NCBI RefSeq assembly: GCF_004210375.1
Contig: NC_134834.1
Location: 147,035,009 to 147,099,008 of the forward strand
DNA length: 64,000 nt
Direction: 5' to 3'
DNA from: Tachypleus tridentatus
Taxonomy: Eukaryota; Arthropoda; Merostomata; Xiphosura; Limulidae
Below are positions 23,833 through 35,460 of this stretch, one piece after another (position 1 is the first letter of the stretch; each line of letters begins with the position of its first letter). The position numbers were made by a program, and so were the translations under genes. The notes under the pieces are model-generated. The model searched no databases. It was not told the DNA's origin and saw nothing but the letters and a program-made list of their open reading frames with translations.

Positions 23833-25675
23833 ATGCTTCGTATTGTAAGTATATTATGTTTCAGACGTTTGACTTATTTAGTTCTGACTAAGTTAACATT
23901 GGACATTTCTAACAACTGTAATCTTTGTTTCTTCATTCGGATAAAGCCTGACATGGTCATGTGGTCAGAGTGCTTGACATGCTCGCCCTTTCAGCCGTGG
24001 GAAGGGAGGGGAGTTATAAGGTGTCAATCTTATTATTTGTTGGTAGAAGAGTAGCTGTCCTCCCTCTAGTCTTACTCTGATAATTAGGCTAAATTAGGAA
24101 AGGCTTACGCTCGTGTAGCTTTGTGCGATATTCAAAAATCAAACAAATCATTCGGATAATACCTTAACTTTAGGTGGCGTATTGTTAAGTAGGAATCTAA
24201 CATCGAACTTCTGTACTGTAGGCTCTTATGCTTATCACTGAGCCATATATGGGAGAATTTTATTGTTTATTTCAGTGTAACGCTACATGATAGGTTATCT
24301 GTGCTGTGTCCACCATAGGGAATTGAACACGGATTTTATTATTCGTAGTTCAAAATTACTGTTGATTCACTGGGAGGTTAAAAATAAACACTAAATAATT
24401 CCTTTCTGCATAAAGATGTAACTTTTGTTCCGTTTTCTCCTGTGAACGCCAACTCCATCTGGTTTATGTTTTTCTTATCAAATTCAATTCAACAAATATC
24501 GTAATTACAGGTAAAATGTTTAATGATTTTTTTGTCGTTATCAGTTGCGCAAGTAATCAGAAGTTGGCACGAAACTAGAAACAGAAAAATTGTAGAAAAT
24601 TAAAGTATATTAAGAGATTATTACTTTGGTATGGATATTTGATTAGTTGGCCAGTCATGGCCAAGTGGTTAGGACTCTCGACTTATAATTACATAATCTG
24701 AGAGTCGCGAGTTCGAATTCACACCAACCATGGTCGCCCTTTCAGCCATGGGAGCGATATAATGTTCGGTAAATCCCACTATTCGTTGGTACAAGAGTTG
24801 GCTGTGAATGGTGATGACTAATTGACCTACTCCCTTTAGTATTACACTGCTAAATCATGGACGGCTAGCACAGATATATCTCGAGTATATTTGCTCGAAA
24901 TTCAAAAACAAACCAGATTTGAAATTAATTTATGTTTCGGAACTAAATACAAACTTTAAAATGAATGCACCTTTTGAACTTGAATTACAGTTTTAAAACT
25001 GTTGTTGGACAAAGTTAATAAAATTATTTTTCTGTGGTTGCCACTAAACCTAACAGTAAGCGTTCATTCTAACTGGAATAACTAACACGTTTCTTTTTCG
25101 TCTGTGTGTATGGATATTTCTAGACTATTTCCATTTGTTAAAGCGTTAAATAAAAGATTTGTGTGTCAATATGTTAAATATCGTGTTAATATGAATTAAA
25201 CTTGGGTGAATTATCGTAGAAAGGAACGTACTGACTGAAATACCCCGTTAAACTATTCGTTGGGTGAAATTTCAAGTTTATAACTTTCATCTGAAACAAA
25301 TATAATTAAACCTTATATTTAAACATGTTACTTAAATCTGTAATTTTTCCTTATATTAATATTTTCAGTTATATTTGGGTGTTTGAAAGAGAAATCACAC
25401 GATTGGTAAAGTAGGTTTCTTGTATATTAATAGCCCTAAAGTCTAAGTTTAAACATTTCATTAGACCTAATTCTTAGCAAAGTTTTTCATTTATTTTTTA
25501 GCTGTTGATCGCTGCTCTTGTGGCCATGGCTAGTGCCCAGCTGTTTCACAGTTATGTCAACTACGCATCAACTGGTTATCCCTGGGTCCACCCTGGAGTT
25601 GTAACCCACTACAGGAACCCCGTCTTGAACTACTACAACACCTTGCCATACGTGCGTCGTCACATTTACTGGTAG
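23833..25675 (+). CDS. Small secreted cuticle-type peptide (gene 2), 61 aa, two exons
   Basis: Exon 1 is 23833-23844 (ATG CTT CGT ATT, MLRI) and is followed by donor GTAAGT. Exon 2 is 25502-25675, after acceptor AG at 25500-25501, and ends TAG. The intron (1657 bp, phase 0) contains two SINE A copies and one family C/B copy. The protein begins with a signal peptide (MLRILLIAALVAMASAQ), probably cleaved near SAQ. The 44-residue mature part is rich in Tyr, Val, Pro and His, contains YPWVHPGVVTHY, and ends HIYW. It has no cysteines and no RR domain. It aligns gaplessly with gene 3, which fixes the start and splice sites. By analogy with short Tyr/Pro/Val cuticle peptides I infer an exoskeletal matrix role; no domain proves it. 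The start was chosen for CACCATG, the conserved four-codon exon and TATA spacing. Confidence 0.87.
23945..24148 (+). repeat. SINE family A inside gene 2 intron
   Basis: Head GCCTGACATGGTCATGTGG; the B-box segment is deleted; body from CATGCTCGCCC onward is present. Confidence 0.8.
24245..24380 (-). repeat. SINE family B/C inside gene 2 intron
   Basis: CATGATAGGTTATCTGTGCT, CACCATAGGGAATTGAACAC, GATTCACTGGGAGG. Confidence 0.65.
24649..24915 (+). repeat. SINE family A inside gene 2 intron
   Basis: Full-length but with a diverged head (CAGTCATGGCCAAGTGGTTA) and shortened B-box region. Confidence 0.85.
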
Positions 25676-25815
25676 AGGGAGAGAGAGAGAAGCAGCCGAC
25701 ACAGCTTCGTTAACCGTCGTGAGCAGGAGCGAGAAAACTCCTAACTTCCGGTCTCTGTCTCCTCTTGTGTGCATTAAAACTGTCCTTCCAGTCTCTGTAA
25801 TATACTCTTGTTGTT

Positions 25816-25821
25816 AATAAA
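25816..25821 (+). promoter_or_regulatory. Poly(A) signal of gene 2
   Basis: AATAAA 140 bp after the stop, in GTTAATAAACTA. The same GTTAATAAACTA string ends gene 3. Confidence 0.8.
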
Positions 25822-26017
25822 CTAACTTTTTTCCTTTTTTCATTCAAGTTTTATTTTCGTTTTAATTTTAGAGCTCGAAATACTGCTGTTTTGGTTTTTC
25901 TCACTCTCCCCATCTCTCCAGTAACAGAGCAGTAAGTCTGCGGTCTTCAAATAAACCTTTCGCACTCATGGTGTATTCTGATACAGAATAACAAGAAAAG
26001 GCTATCATTTACTTTCT

Positions 26018-26282
26018 GGCCCAGTGGTTAGAGGTCACTTGACACACAATCTGAGGGTCAGGGGTTCGAATCCCCGTCACACCAAACATGAACATCCTTT
26101 CAGCCATAAGGGCGTTATTATGTGACGGTCAATCCCACTATTTGCTGGTAAGAGAGTAGCTCAAGAGTTGGCGGTGGGTGGTGATGACTAGCTGCCTTAC
26201 CTCTAGTCTTACACTACTAAATTAGGGATGGCTAGCGCAGATATCCCTCGTGTAGCTGTGCGCGAAATTCAAAACAAACCAG
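26018..26282 (+). repeat. SINE family A
   Basis: Head CTGGCCCAGTGGTTAGAGG, B box GGGTTCGAATCCCC; body and tail nearly intact. Confidence 0.9.
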
Positions 26283-27461
26283 AATCATTAACTTTAACAC
26301 GAGGGGCTCCACAAATTGCCTCATATTGTTACAACACTCAGTGGGAAAAAAAAATACCGACTATGGGTAAAATTTCCCCACATTCTATTTAAAACACATA
26401 AGGGACCCAACAGTAATTAATGGAATTATTATAATATTTGTGTTTATTCCCCGTAACTCGAATATTATTAGATTTAACACAGCACTTTTCAGACACAATT
26501 GTTTTCTTCCAAGAATAATTAAATGACAATACATAAGTAATGGATTAAACAATATTCTTCTCGCATTTGCAAAAGAAACTGTGTTTCTTTGAGACTGTTG
26601 ATCCTGAATAAATAAGTCATTATTACATCTTTACTTATCAGCATTAGTCTTAGGCCGATTTCATTTTCAAACACTACATTTTTACATAGTCTCTCAGAGA
26701 TTTCAAAGAAAAGGAAAAGTATATTAAAATGATAATATTCCAACATACTATACTCGACGTGTCCATTACCGACGATGCATTTCGCTTAATCCACAGCTCT
26801 TCAGGTAAGTTGTGACACAAAATATACAGCAGTGACCGAACACTATCGCAAACCATGATAGTGGTTCATAATAGGGATCGTCCAGCAACTTTGCAAAAGT
26901 TCTGATAGAACATACGAGCGAAAACCATCTTAAAAGCAGGCTTGTCTTGAAAGCAACACTCAAAATCTTCTATTTCAATCACTAAATCTGCTAAGATATC
27001 GATAATAATAACAAAATGTTTAATTTCCACTTGTCCTTCAAATTTTTATTATTCATATCACATATTTTTGTATCTCAAGGCTACAGAAAAAAACAAAAAC
27101 GGTATGATATTTTATTCAAACTCGCTAAGAAAACTTCACAGTTTTCTCAGCCTACAAATTTCTATTTTAATTCCACTAAAACTGATAAAATACCTTGAGA
27201 AATTAACGTAGACACTATTTCCGGTCTACTTTGTTTAACTTGTTTAGAATCTCTAGTTATAGGCTTCAAAATGCAACTTTTGCATTTTGACTCAACCCAT
27301 TTCTGTTCTTTGTTGTTGTTTTTTTGACGATCCCTCTCACCCGTTTTACGTAAACAGTTTTTATTATCTTGTGTAAATAAGATATTTGATACAACTACAG
27401 TCAGTTGCAACAGTATGAACGTCTTTAACGTCGGAGAATGACTACAATGACACTTGTGATG
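26283..27461. other. Intergenic, no gene seen
   Basis: Several short open frames on both strands without recognisable domains or splice context. Confidence 0.45.
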
Positions 27462-27570
27462 CCTCCTAGTGGCACTGCGGTATGTCTGCGGTCTCACACC
27501 GCTAAAACCCGGGTTTCTATACCCGTGGTTGGTGGAGCAGAGATAGCACTGCACATCAAAGTTTTTGCTT
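27462..27570 (+). repeat. SINE family B
   Basis: CCTAGTGGCACTGCGGTATG, GGGTTTCTATACCCG, GGTGGAGCAGAGATAGC. Confidence 0.85.
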
Positions 27571-28007
27571 CTTGAACGCTGCGGGGTGTTCGTTATAGAT
27601 TTTTGGCTGCTGATCACGAAAACCACATCCAAATTTGCCCATCAAGTACCGTTTCATCAAAATCTTTAGTTTCACCAGGACATTGCTACAATGGAAAAAC
27701 GATATCAGGGCAACTGGAATCTGTCAATACTTGCTGACTACTGTTGGACTCTGCAACGTGATTCACCGGACATTGAATACAAACGAAAATCATGAGCAAA
27801 ACACTTTTAATTATGTTGAACTTAATAGCGTATTAGAAACATAAACGAAATTAAATACGTTATTTCCAGTAAACAGTTAACTGTCTATTTCTCAGAGGTC
27901 CTACGTGACGAAGCAAAACCAAAACTATATTTGTGCATACCCACCAGGTACCTGTCACAATCAGCAAAAACTTTTCATGAAGCAAAACTTTTTTTAAAAA
28001 TTGTTGT

Positions 28008-28055
28008 GCAGTGTAGCTCATTGTGTAGCTTTGTGTTTAATTCTAAACAAACACT
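28008..28055 (+). repeat. SINE family B tail fragment
   Basis: GCTCATTGTGTAGCTTTGTG followed by TTAATTCTAAACAAAC. Confidence 0.65.
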
Positions 28056-28189
28056 TGTCATAAGGCGTAAGCAATAAGCCTATCTCATTTTTAAACACTA
28101 CACTCTCAACATAGTCCGTTAGGGATTCTCAAAAATTAGAACAGTGTATAATAATAGTATTGCACTACGTTATGTAAAATATCTGTTTG

Positions 28190-28306
28190 GTTGTTTGTAA
28201 TTAATCCCAAAACTACACAATGGGCTACCTGTGCTCTGCCCACCACGGGTATCGAAACTGGTTTTCAGTGTTGTGAGTTCGCAGAAATATTGCTATATAG
28301 TGTCTT
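28190..28306 (-). repeat. SINE family B
   Basis: CTACACAATGGGCTACCTGT, CCACCACGGGTATCGAAACT, TGTTGTGAGTTCGCAG. Confidence 0.85.
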
Positions 28307-28418
28307 GTAACAAGTAAAGCCATGATATTTTTACACCAGCGTGTAAACGGCGGACACACTGTGACAGTAATGTGTCATTATTGCTGTTTCTAAGCTGTGA
28401 TCATGGTACAGAAATTGT

Positions 28419-28653
28419 TTGTTTTTGAATATCGCGCAAAGCTACAGGAGGGCTATCCGCACTAGCCATCCCTAATTTAGCAGCATAAGACTAGACTGAA
28501 GACAGCTAGTCATCAACACCCACCGCCAACTCTTAGGCTACTCTTTTACCAACAAACAGTGGGATTGATCGTGACATTATAACGACGGGGATTACAAGCC
28601 GCGAGCCTCGGATTACGAGTCAAACGCCTTAACCCACCTGGCCATGCCGGGCC
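28419..28653 (-). repeat. SINE family A
   Basis: Complete reverse copy ending ACCTGGCCATGCCGGGCC, with a deletion around the CAGCCGTGGGGG segment. Confidence 0.9.
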
Positions 28654-28936
28654 TAGTAAAGAAATGACTTGGCTTAGGACTCGACCAAAACCACAGTCTT
28701 CAACCCGGTTTTCATACGAAAATATGTTAAATAATGAACTTCTCTAGTGTTGTAAACAGGAAAAATTTTTCGAGGTTGAAATTTCGTTTAAAGCAAGAGA
28801 ATGAAATAATAATCTTTTTTTTTCTCTGAAAAATATCGGGTTATAGGTTAACACTTTTTTTTTTTAACATGAGAAATTAATTAACGCTACTTACGGGTAC
28901 CGAACACTTTACGTTAACAACCTGAAAATATTGTGT

Positions 28937-29105
28937 TATAATATCAGTTAAATTCATTCGTCGGTGTCCAAAAGCAATTCGTTGACACCTGTGTGTACAG
29001 GCTGACGTTAGGGACATTGTGCTATATATAATATCAGTTAAATTCATTCGTCGGTCTTTATGTGCGACTTGTTGACACCTGTGTCTACAGGCTGACAGTA
29101 AATAT
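28937..29105. repeat. 91-bp tandem duplication, two copies
   Basis: ATATCAGTTAAATTCATTCG and GACACCTGTG(T)(G/C)TACAGG both recur exactly 91 bp apart. Confidence 0.9.
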
Positions 29106-29137
29106 TCATAACTGACTGTATATTATTTGTGTGCGTC

Positions 29138-29230
29138 CTCCGGTGGAACAGTGGTCAGTTTACGGACACGGTGGTAGACACAGCAGTAAGCCCAGACTTC
29201 ACTCCTCCTATGTAAAATCTGTGCCAATCC
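29138..29230 (+). repeat. SINE family C-like, degraded
   Basis: CCTCCGGTGGAACAGTGGTC, then ACACAGCAGTAAGCCC. Confidence 0.45.
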
Positions 29231-29254
29231 AAACCGGTGCGCCCGTCTTTTTAA

Positions 29255-29790
29255 ACACCTGGCTGAAAATTTGACTAAAATAACTGACCAAAACACCTTC
29301 TAAACCACCTCCTAAAAATACCTGACTAAAAACACCTGCTAAAAAATACCTGACTAAAAACATTTGACTCAAACACCTTTTTTAAAACACCTGACTAAGA
29401 CACTTACTAGAAACACCTGCTAAAAATACCCGACTGAAAACATTTGACTTAAAACCCTGACTGAAAACACCTGCTAAAAACACCTGACTTAAATATCTGC
29501 TGAAAAACATCTAAAAACACCTGATTAAAATACACCTTCTTAAACACCTGGCTGAAGCACTTGACTAAAATAACTAACCAGAACACCTTCTAAACCACCT
29601 CCTAAAAACACCTGACTAAAAACACGACTTAAACACCTTTTGAGAAACATCTGACTAAAAATTTACTAAAAGCACCTGACTAAAAATACCTGATTAAAGT
29701 CACTAAATAAAATCATTTGACAAAAAATGCCTGACTAAAGTCACATATGAAAACATCTGACTAAAATACAACTACTTAAAGCGGTTAAAC
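29255..29790. repeat. Degenerate short tandem repeat, ~14 bp
   Basis: About 35-40 variants of AACACCTGACTAAA, with longer period blocks (TAAAATAACTGACCAAAACA recurs about 295 bp later). Confidence 0.9.
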
Positions 29791-30407
29791 TAAGTTCAGC
29801 TGTCGTTATTTTCAGTAAAACTGTCAACAAACGTCTTACATGAGAATAAAACAGTTATAGCTGGTAATGTCTTGTAAATCTGTATCTATCTATTAACTTG
29901 CTAACGTTTAGTAACGTTTCATTTGCGCATATGTTGCTGTTTGCGATTCTACGAATATCTGTTATTTGTAAAATAAGCACTAAATAGAACCGTATTATAT
30001 ACGAAAAGATTCGTTTTAAACAACAAATGAACTGTGGAAAGATACATTCTAATATAATATAATTTTGCAGAATGCATATCAAAATGATGCTAATAAACAT
30101 ATCTGGGAATCTTAACTTATGGATTTAATGGTGCAATTTTTGTTCTTAATAAATATTGTGCTGTTACGTCATTAATCGGCGGCTACTTTCTACGCATGCC
30201 TAATTTTTGCGAGTGGTACTCCGTGAACAGCGCACTTGTATTTGGAAGCAGATAGTGCTTTATACGACGAATTAGCAGTGAATTAATTAATATCCTTCAG
30301 TGCTGTAAGTTAAGGACAATCATCTTTGTGATCTCAACTGGACTTCGTTTTAGTTTGTACGATGAAGGACAAAACGCCCTCCGCCTCATACCTCAAGGAA
30401 GATTGTT
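29791..30407. other. Intergenic, no gene seen
   Basis: AT-rich; nothing recognised. Confidence 0.4.
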
Positions 30408-30657
30408 TGGTTTGTTTTGAATTTCGCGCAAAGATATACGAGGGCTATCTGCGCTAGCCGTCCCTAATTTAACAGTGTCAGACTAAAGAAAAGGCAGCTA
30501 GTCATCACCACCAACCGCTAACTTTGGGCTACTCTTTTACCAACGAATAGTGGGATTGACCGTCATATTATAACGCCCCCACAGCTGGAAAGGCAAACAT
30601 GTTTGGTGTGATGGGAATTCGAGTCCGCTACCCTCGGATTATGAGTCGCGTGCCTCA
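30408..30657 (-). repeat. SINE family A
   Basis: Reverse copy from TTTGAATTTCGCGCAAAG to GATTATGAGTCG; the outer head is missing. Confidence 0.88.
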
Positions 30658-30723
30658 AGGAAGAAACCTCAATGCTACTGCAGGAGTTTATATAAAGATA
30701 GTACTAGATATGTACTTGTATTG

Positions 30724-31130
30724 TACCTAGTAGCACAGCGGTATATCTGCGGACTTCCAACGCAAGGGGGCCTGGCATGGCCCAGCGCGTTAAGGCGTGC
30801 GCTTCGTAATCTGAGTGTCGCGGGTTCGCGCCCGAGTCGCGCCAAACATGCTCGCCCTCCCAGCCGTGGGGGCGTTATAATGTGACGGTCAATCCCACTA
30901 TTCGTTGGTAAAAGAGTAGCCCAAGAGTTGGCGGTGGGTGGTGATGACTAGCTGCCTTCCCTCTAGTCTTACACTGCTAAATTAGGGACGGCTAGCACAG
31001 ATAGCCCTCGAGTAGCTTTGTGCGAAATTCCAAAAACCAAACCAAACCAACGCAAGAAACCGCGTTTCACATACTCGTGATGAGCAGAGCATCAATAGTC
31101 TGTAGTTCTGTGCTTAACTTCAAATAAATA
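30724..31130 (+). repeat. SINE family B split by a SINE A insertion
   Basis: The B head (CTAGTAGCACAGCGG, GGACTTCCAACGC) is interrupted at 30767 and resumes after 31046 (GAAACCGCGTTTCACATACT, TAGTTCTGTGCTTAACTTC). Confidence 0.92.
30767..31046 (+). mobile_element. Young SINE family A copy nested in SINE B, 10-bp target-site duplication
   Basis: Near-consensus copy flanked by the perfect duplication CCAACGCAAG (30757-30766 and 31047-31056), ending in a (CCAAA)n-like tail. The A box, B box (GGGTTCGCGCCC) and body are intact, so family A was active after family B. Confidence 0.96.
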
Positions 31131-31214
31131 TGTACTTATGTTATTTATTTGCATATTTTTTGTTACTGAAGTAATCGAGATTTTACTGTAAATTACACAA
31201 ACACTTAGTTGCTT

Positions 31215-31325
31215 GCTTTAGCTGCTTTAGAGCAAAGTCGCATTGAACCATTTGCTGCGTCCACTGCGGGGAACCTAACCCTAGATTTTGACGTTTTAAA
31301 TCAATAAACTCACTTCAGTCCTACT
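31215..31325 (-). repeat. SINE family C
   Basis: GAGCAAAGTCGCATTGAACC, CCACTGCGGGGAACCTAACC. Confidence 0.75.
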
Positions 31326-31460
31326 GAAGGACATCACACAACAAAGAGTGATTACGAAAGAATGTAAATAATATTCAAAGCTTCACGTGACTTACAACAG
31401 TTTTTATTCAGTTTTGAATTTTCACTAATGATTAAAGATAAGCGACATTTCTGTAAGTTT

Positions 31461-31692
31461 TATTTGTTTGTTTTTGGAATTTCGCGCAAAGCTACACGTG
31501 GGCTATCTGCGCTAGTCGTCCCGTTTTTAGCAGTGTAAAAGTAGAGGAAAAGCAGCTAGTCCTCACCAACCATCACCAACTCTTGGGCTGCTCTTTTACC
31601 AACGAATAATGAAATTGATCGTGACATTATAACACCCCCAAGGCTGAAAGGGCGAGAATGTTTGGTGTGACTTAACCACCTAGCCATACCAA
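31461..31692 (-). repeat. SINE family A
   Basis: TTTTTGGAATTTCGCGCAAA to CCTAGCCATACC; lacks the B-box stretch. Confidence 0.85.
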
Positions 31693-31842
31693 CTCTGTCA
31701 GTTTTAAATAACAGATTTTAAAAGCAAACAAACAATAAAGTACGATAAAACAATTACGTAATTACTTACTGGCTGAAAATAACACCCTTGAGACTACGTA
31801 TTTTAATTTGTCACTCAGGCGACATCATGGGTGTAATATTTA

Positions 31843-32109
31843 TTTTGGTTTCTTTTGAGTTTCGAGCGAAGCTACACGAGGGTTATACGCACTAGTCATC
31901 CCTAATTTGGTAGTGATAGAATAGAGTTAAAGCAGCCAGTCCATTCCACCCACCGCTATCTCTTGGAATACTCATTTATCAACGCAAAATGGAATTAACC
32001 GTCGCACTACAACGCCCCCATGAGTGAGCTTAGGTACATGACGAAGGTTCGAATCCGTGATTTATAGATTGCGATTCAAGCGCCCTAACCAGCAGGCTAT
32101 ACCAGGCTG
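31843..32109 (-). repeat. SINE family A
   Basis: Older reverse copy ending CAGGCTATACCAGG. Confidence 0.85.
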
Positions 32110-32329
32110 TAATATTTTATAACACTTAAAGCTTATACATACTTTACTTAAGACCCTCTAAATCAAATTCAGATACAGATTTAACTCAAGTAATTTCACG
32201 CTATCTGTTGAGAATATTTATTTCTAGCTCTTCCTTCCCATATTAATATTTTAAAATTATATTTAATAAATTTGAACAGTTAAATAAGTGTTCAGATATT
32301 ACTACCGTTAATACTCGTAGCTTGTGCCA

Positions 32330-32580
32330 AAGTAACATGTTCTCTCGCTGAACCATCTGTACATTCAGTTATGGGGTACGATTATTTACATTATTATTTC
32401 TATATATTTCTTTTGTGTTTATTCAATCTATATTTTAAATTTCTTTACGTTTGTCCTATATAAACCTTCCCACATTCACATGTTATTTTATAAATACCAG
32501 TTCTCTCCATTAAAACAGTTTTGTCTTTGATAGTTGTATTTAAAACTTGCTAACCTTGTCAATCGGTCTATATATTTATT
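32330..32580 (-). mobile_element. Penelope-like element fossil, GIY-YIG endonuclease fragment
   Basis: Minus-strand translation near 32449-32499 reads GIYKITCECGKVYIGQT, the GIY-YIG nuclease signature of Penelope-like retroelements. A basic RNLKYRLNKHKR stretch follows. The copy is short and broken in several places; no reverse transcriptase domain is visible nearby. It looks old. Confidence 0.75.
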
Positions 32581-33340
32581 TTGTTGTCTATTTTATTAAA
32601 TGTCGTTTGTTTGAGAAGATAGATTAGATATACATAGAAATACAAGCAATTATTTATTACTATTTTCCAGTGAGTCGCTTTATATTAATATTTTTGTCCC
32701 TGTTTTCCAATGACAAATCACTGCTAAATTACTTTTCTGTGAACTAAACTTTTTAACGAAACATATTATTGGAAATTATTGTCGTAATTTTGTTAATGAT
32801 TTTTAAACTTACAAATAATAACAAAAACGTTTGAAGTTTAAAAAAATAAAGGAACAATATGTGATTATTTGAATAACAGATAAAGAGTCAAACCATACGT
32901 ATTAACAAGCGGAGATTACGATATAAATATTGTCCCGTAGGACAAAACAGAAAATAATAATTCGAATAAACTTCAAGCAGTGGTGAAAGAAAAAGTTAAA
33001 AACTATATAGCTTTAATACCTCGTGAAAAACAAAAATTAATTTCTAGAAAATTTCTATTACATCAGATACGTTATGTCCTTCCGAATTTAGGACAGTTTT
33101 TTGGTCTATTGTATCTAATATTAAGAGTTCTACGTATGTATTAAATCTCATGTCATAAACTAAACATGCATTTTGAAGAATAAACATAAAAACACAGTTA
33201 AGAAGTCGTTAGAATTTAGTAAAACAATGAAACATATAACATAAACTCAGAATAATATTCTAGTGTCTTTTGGTGATGTTTCATTCTTTATTAAAGTCAC
33301 TGTGGATACAACCATTGCATATTTTGAAGATGTACAAAAA
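32581..33340. other. Intergenic, no gene seen
   Basis: AT-rich; may include unrecognisable element sequence from the neighbouring Penelope fossil. Confidence 0.4.
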
Positions 33341-33606
33341 TAATTTGGTTTGTTTTAACTTTTGCACAAAGCGGCACGTAACACATCCGCTATAGAAATC
33401 CATAATCTATTAGTGTTAGACTAAAGGGAAGGCAACTAGCCAACCCCACCCACCGCAAACACTTGGGCAATTCTTTTACCAATGAAGAGTACGACTGACT
33501 GTTAAATTATAACGCTCCTACGGCTGAAGGGCGAGCATGTTTGATGTGATGGGGGTTTGAATCCGCGACTCTCAGGTTGGGAGCCGAGCGCCCCTAACCA
33601 TCAGTC
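33341..33606 (-). repeat. SINE family A
   Basis: GTTTTAACTTTTGCACAAAG to GCCCCTAACCATC; diverged. Confidence 0.82.
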
Positions 33607-34050
33607 AAAATTAAAATAAATAAGAATTCAGCTTCAAATATTATTTACAAATTAATCTTCTTGTAGTATGTGTTCAAATTTATTTTTCAAATTAAAATTA
33701 AAATGTATTAACATTGGCAGTAGACTTTCCATTATTTTCGCTGCTTTGTGATTTTTTTCTTGGACAGTTTTGAAACTGAAGAGTTAAATAAATAGTAAAA
33801 AACAACTAGAAATTTGTTTAAGGTACGTTGATGATGCGTTTTTGATATAACAATATGATAAAAATAATTTAAATAATTATTTTAATAATATAACACTAAT
33901 AATTTATGATAGTTAAATATAACTATTTACTCTTTTGGGTGTTTTTGCAAGCGAAAATAAGGGTAAATTGGAAACTGTTGTCTATTTCAAACTGCATTGC
34001 GTAATCATATATTACTGAATCTAAAAAAATCGGGGTCTTTTTTTTGTTCT
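33607..34050. other. Intergenic, very AT-rich
   Basis: Runs of TAAT/AATTA; nothing recognised. Confidence 0.4.
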
Positions 34051-34052
34051 TA

Positions 34053-34517
34053 TCTATAATAATAAAAGGGTGTGTCTGTGTATGTGTGTGTGTAACTCTC
34101 ATAGCTACAAGAGAAAAAACGTAGAAGCCTGAAATGTTTTATCCTAAGGGTGTGCACCTGGGTATTATTAGACATGTTAGCACTTGCGTTTGCGCGTACG
34201 CCCTGATAGTATATCCTGTAGAATATCAGTTAGTGTAACTTAATACTGTTGTTAGTAATTCTATTGAACGTATAAAATCATATAAAAAGCATAGCTAACA
34301 AAAATTGAAATAATATTTTTTTTTTTTTTTTTAAGTTTAGAGTCTCCGTTGATTAAATATATTTGTTTCCACAAAAAAGTTGGTGATGTAACAGAAAATA
34401 TGTTATATTTAAGTTAACATTGGATCGATATTTTTACTTTCATAGTAAATTTTTTGGCATTTGGCAAAATATATCAACCTAATAACCCGTGAGAAGCAGG
34501 GCAGTTTCCATAGTGTA
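34053..34517 (+). mobile_element. Possible non-autonomous Helitron
   Basis: It begins A|TCTATAATAATAAAAGGGTG, followed by a TGTG-rich stretch, as many arthropod Helitron 5' ends do. It ends near AACCCGTGAGAAGCAGGGCA, which resembles the GC-rich 3' hairpin, followed by CCATAGT rather than a canonical CTAGT. No Rep/helicase coding. Family call is tentative. Confidence 0.42.
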
Positions 34518-34625
34518 TATATAATTCTAAAATTATCTTGTTAATAGGAATATATCAACAACAAATTCTTATTAATGAAGTATGTGCCAGTAAAAAAAAG
34601 GTTCGCAAAGAATGGCTTCTGTTGG

Positions 34626-34903
34626 GGCTTACACATGGGCAATTGGTTCGGGCACACGACCCGTAATCTGAGGGTTACGGGTCCTAATCTCCGTTACACC
34701 AATCTTACTTGGACTTTCAGTCGTGGGGGTGTTATAATGTTGTGATTAATCCCATTATTCGTTTTTAAAAGAGTAGCCCAAAAGCTGGTGGTGGGAGGTA
34801 ATGACTAGCTGCCTTCCCTCTAGTCTTACACTGCTAAATTATGGACGGCTAGCGCAGAAAGCCCTCGTGTAGCTTGGTGCGAAATTCTAAAACAAACAAA
34901 CTT
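34626..34903 (+). repeat. SINE family A
   Basis: Head ACATGGGCAATTGGTTCGGG; body and tail good. Confidence 0.87.
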
Positions 34904-34949
34904 GCACCTTATATATCTTGTTAAACAATGGAACATATCAATGAACAAG

Positions 34950-35460
34950 ATTAGACATATTTGTAATATAATACAACTAAAGACAGAAGTGATCTAATGG
35001 GGACAAGTGGTATTAGTGAAATAACACATGAATATAGTAATACTTAGATAGGACAAACTAGAAGAAATTTAAAATGCAGGTGAAATGAACACAAAAGAAA
35101 TATTTAAAAAATATATAATATAAATATCTTAACCTTAGCTGAACATAGTAATAAAATTAAACACAAGATTCAATGGGAGAAAATTTGTTATTTTGGGTCA
35201 ACCTTCGGGCATTAATAGTAATAATATTCACAAATTTATTGAACTAATCAATTTTAATAAAAATAATTGAAATGGAGACAAAAGACCAAAGAGATAAGTC
35301 GTGAATGGATGTCGTGAAATGGTTCCAGTTGGATCTATATGTAAATATGATCATGTTGTTTTTAAGTAAAATGAATAAAGGTTTAATTCTTGCAAAATAT
35401 TTTGATCCTGATGACTATGAAGTAAGATCTTAAAATATGTAGAGTGTATGACATTTTTTT
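34950..35460 (+). mobile_element. Penelope-like element fossil, GIY-YIG region plus 3' tail
   Basis: Plus-strand translation near 35009-35080 shows a decayed GIY-YIG module (IGQTRRNLK, NEHKRNI). Downstream is AEHSNKIKHKIQWEKI, typical of the C-terminus of Penelope-like proteins. The non-coding tail contains CTGATGA (35408-35414) and a stem-like GAAGTAAGATCT, i.e. a decayed relative of the hammerhead-like tails elsewhere in the window. The element is 5'-truncated and broken in several places. Confidence 0.7.

Noticed and set aside
27162-27632. 156-codon minus-strand frame
   Set aside because: Contains a SINE B copy in the middle and no domain or splice context.
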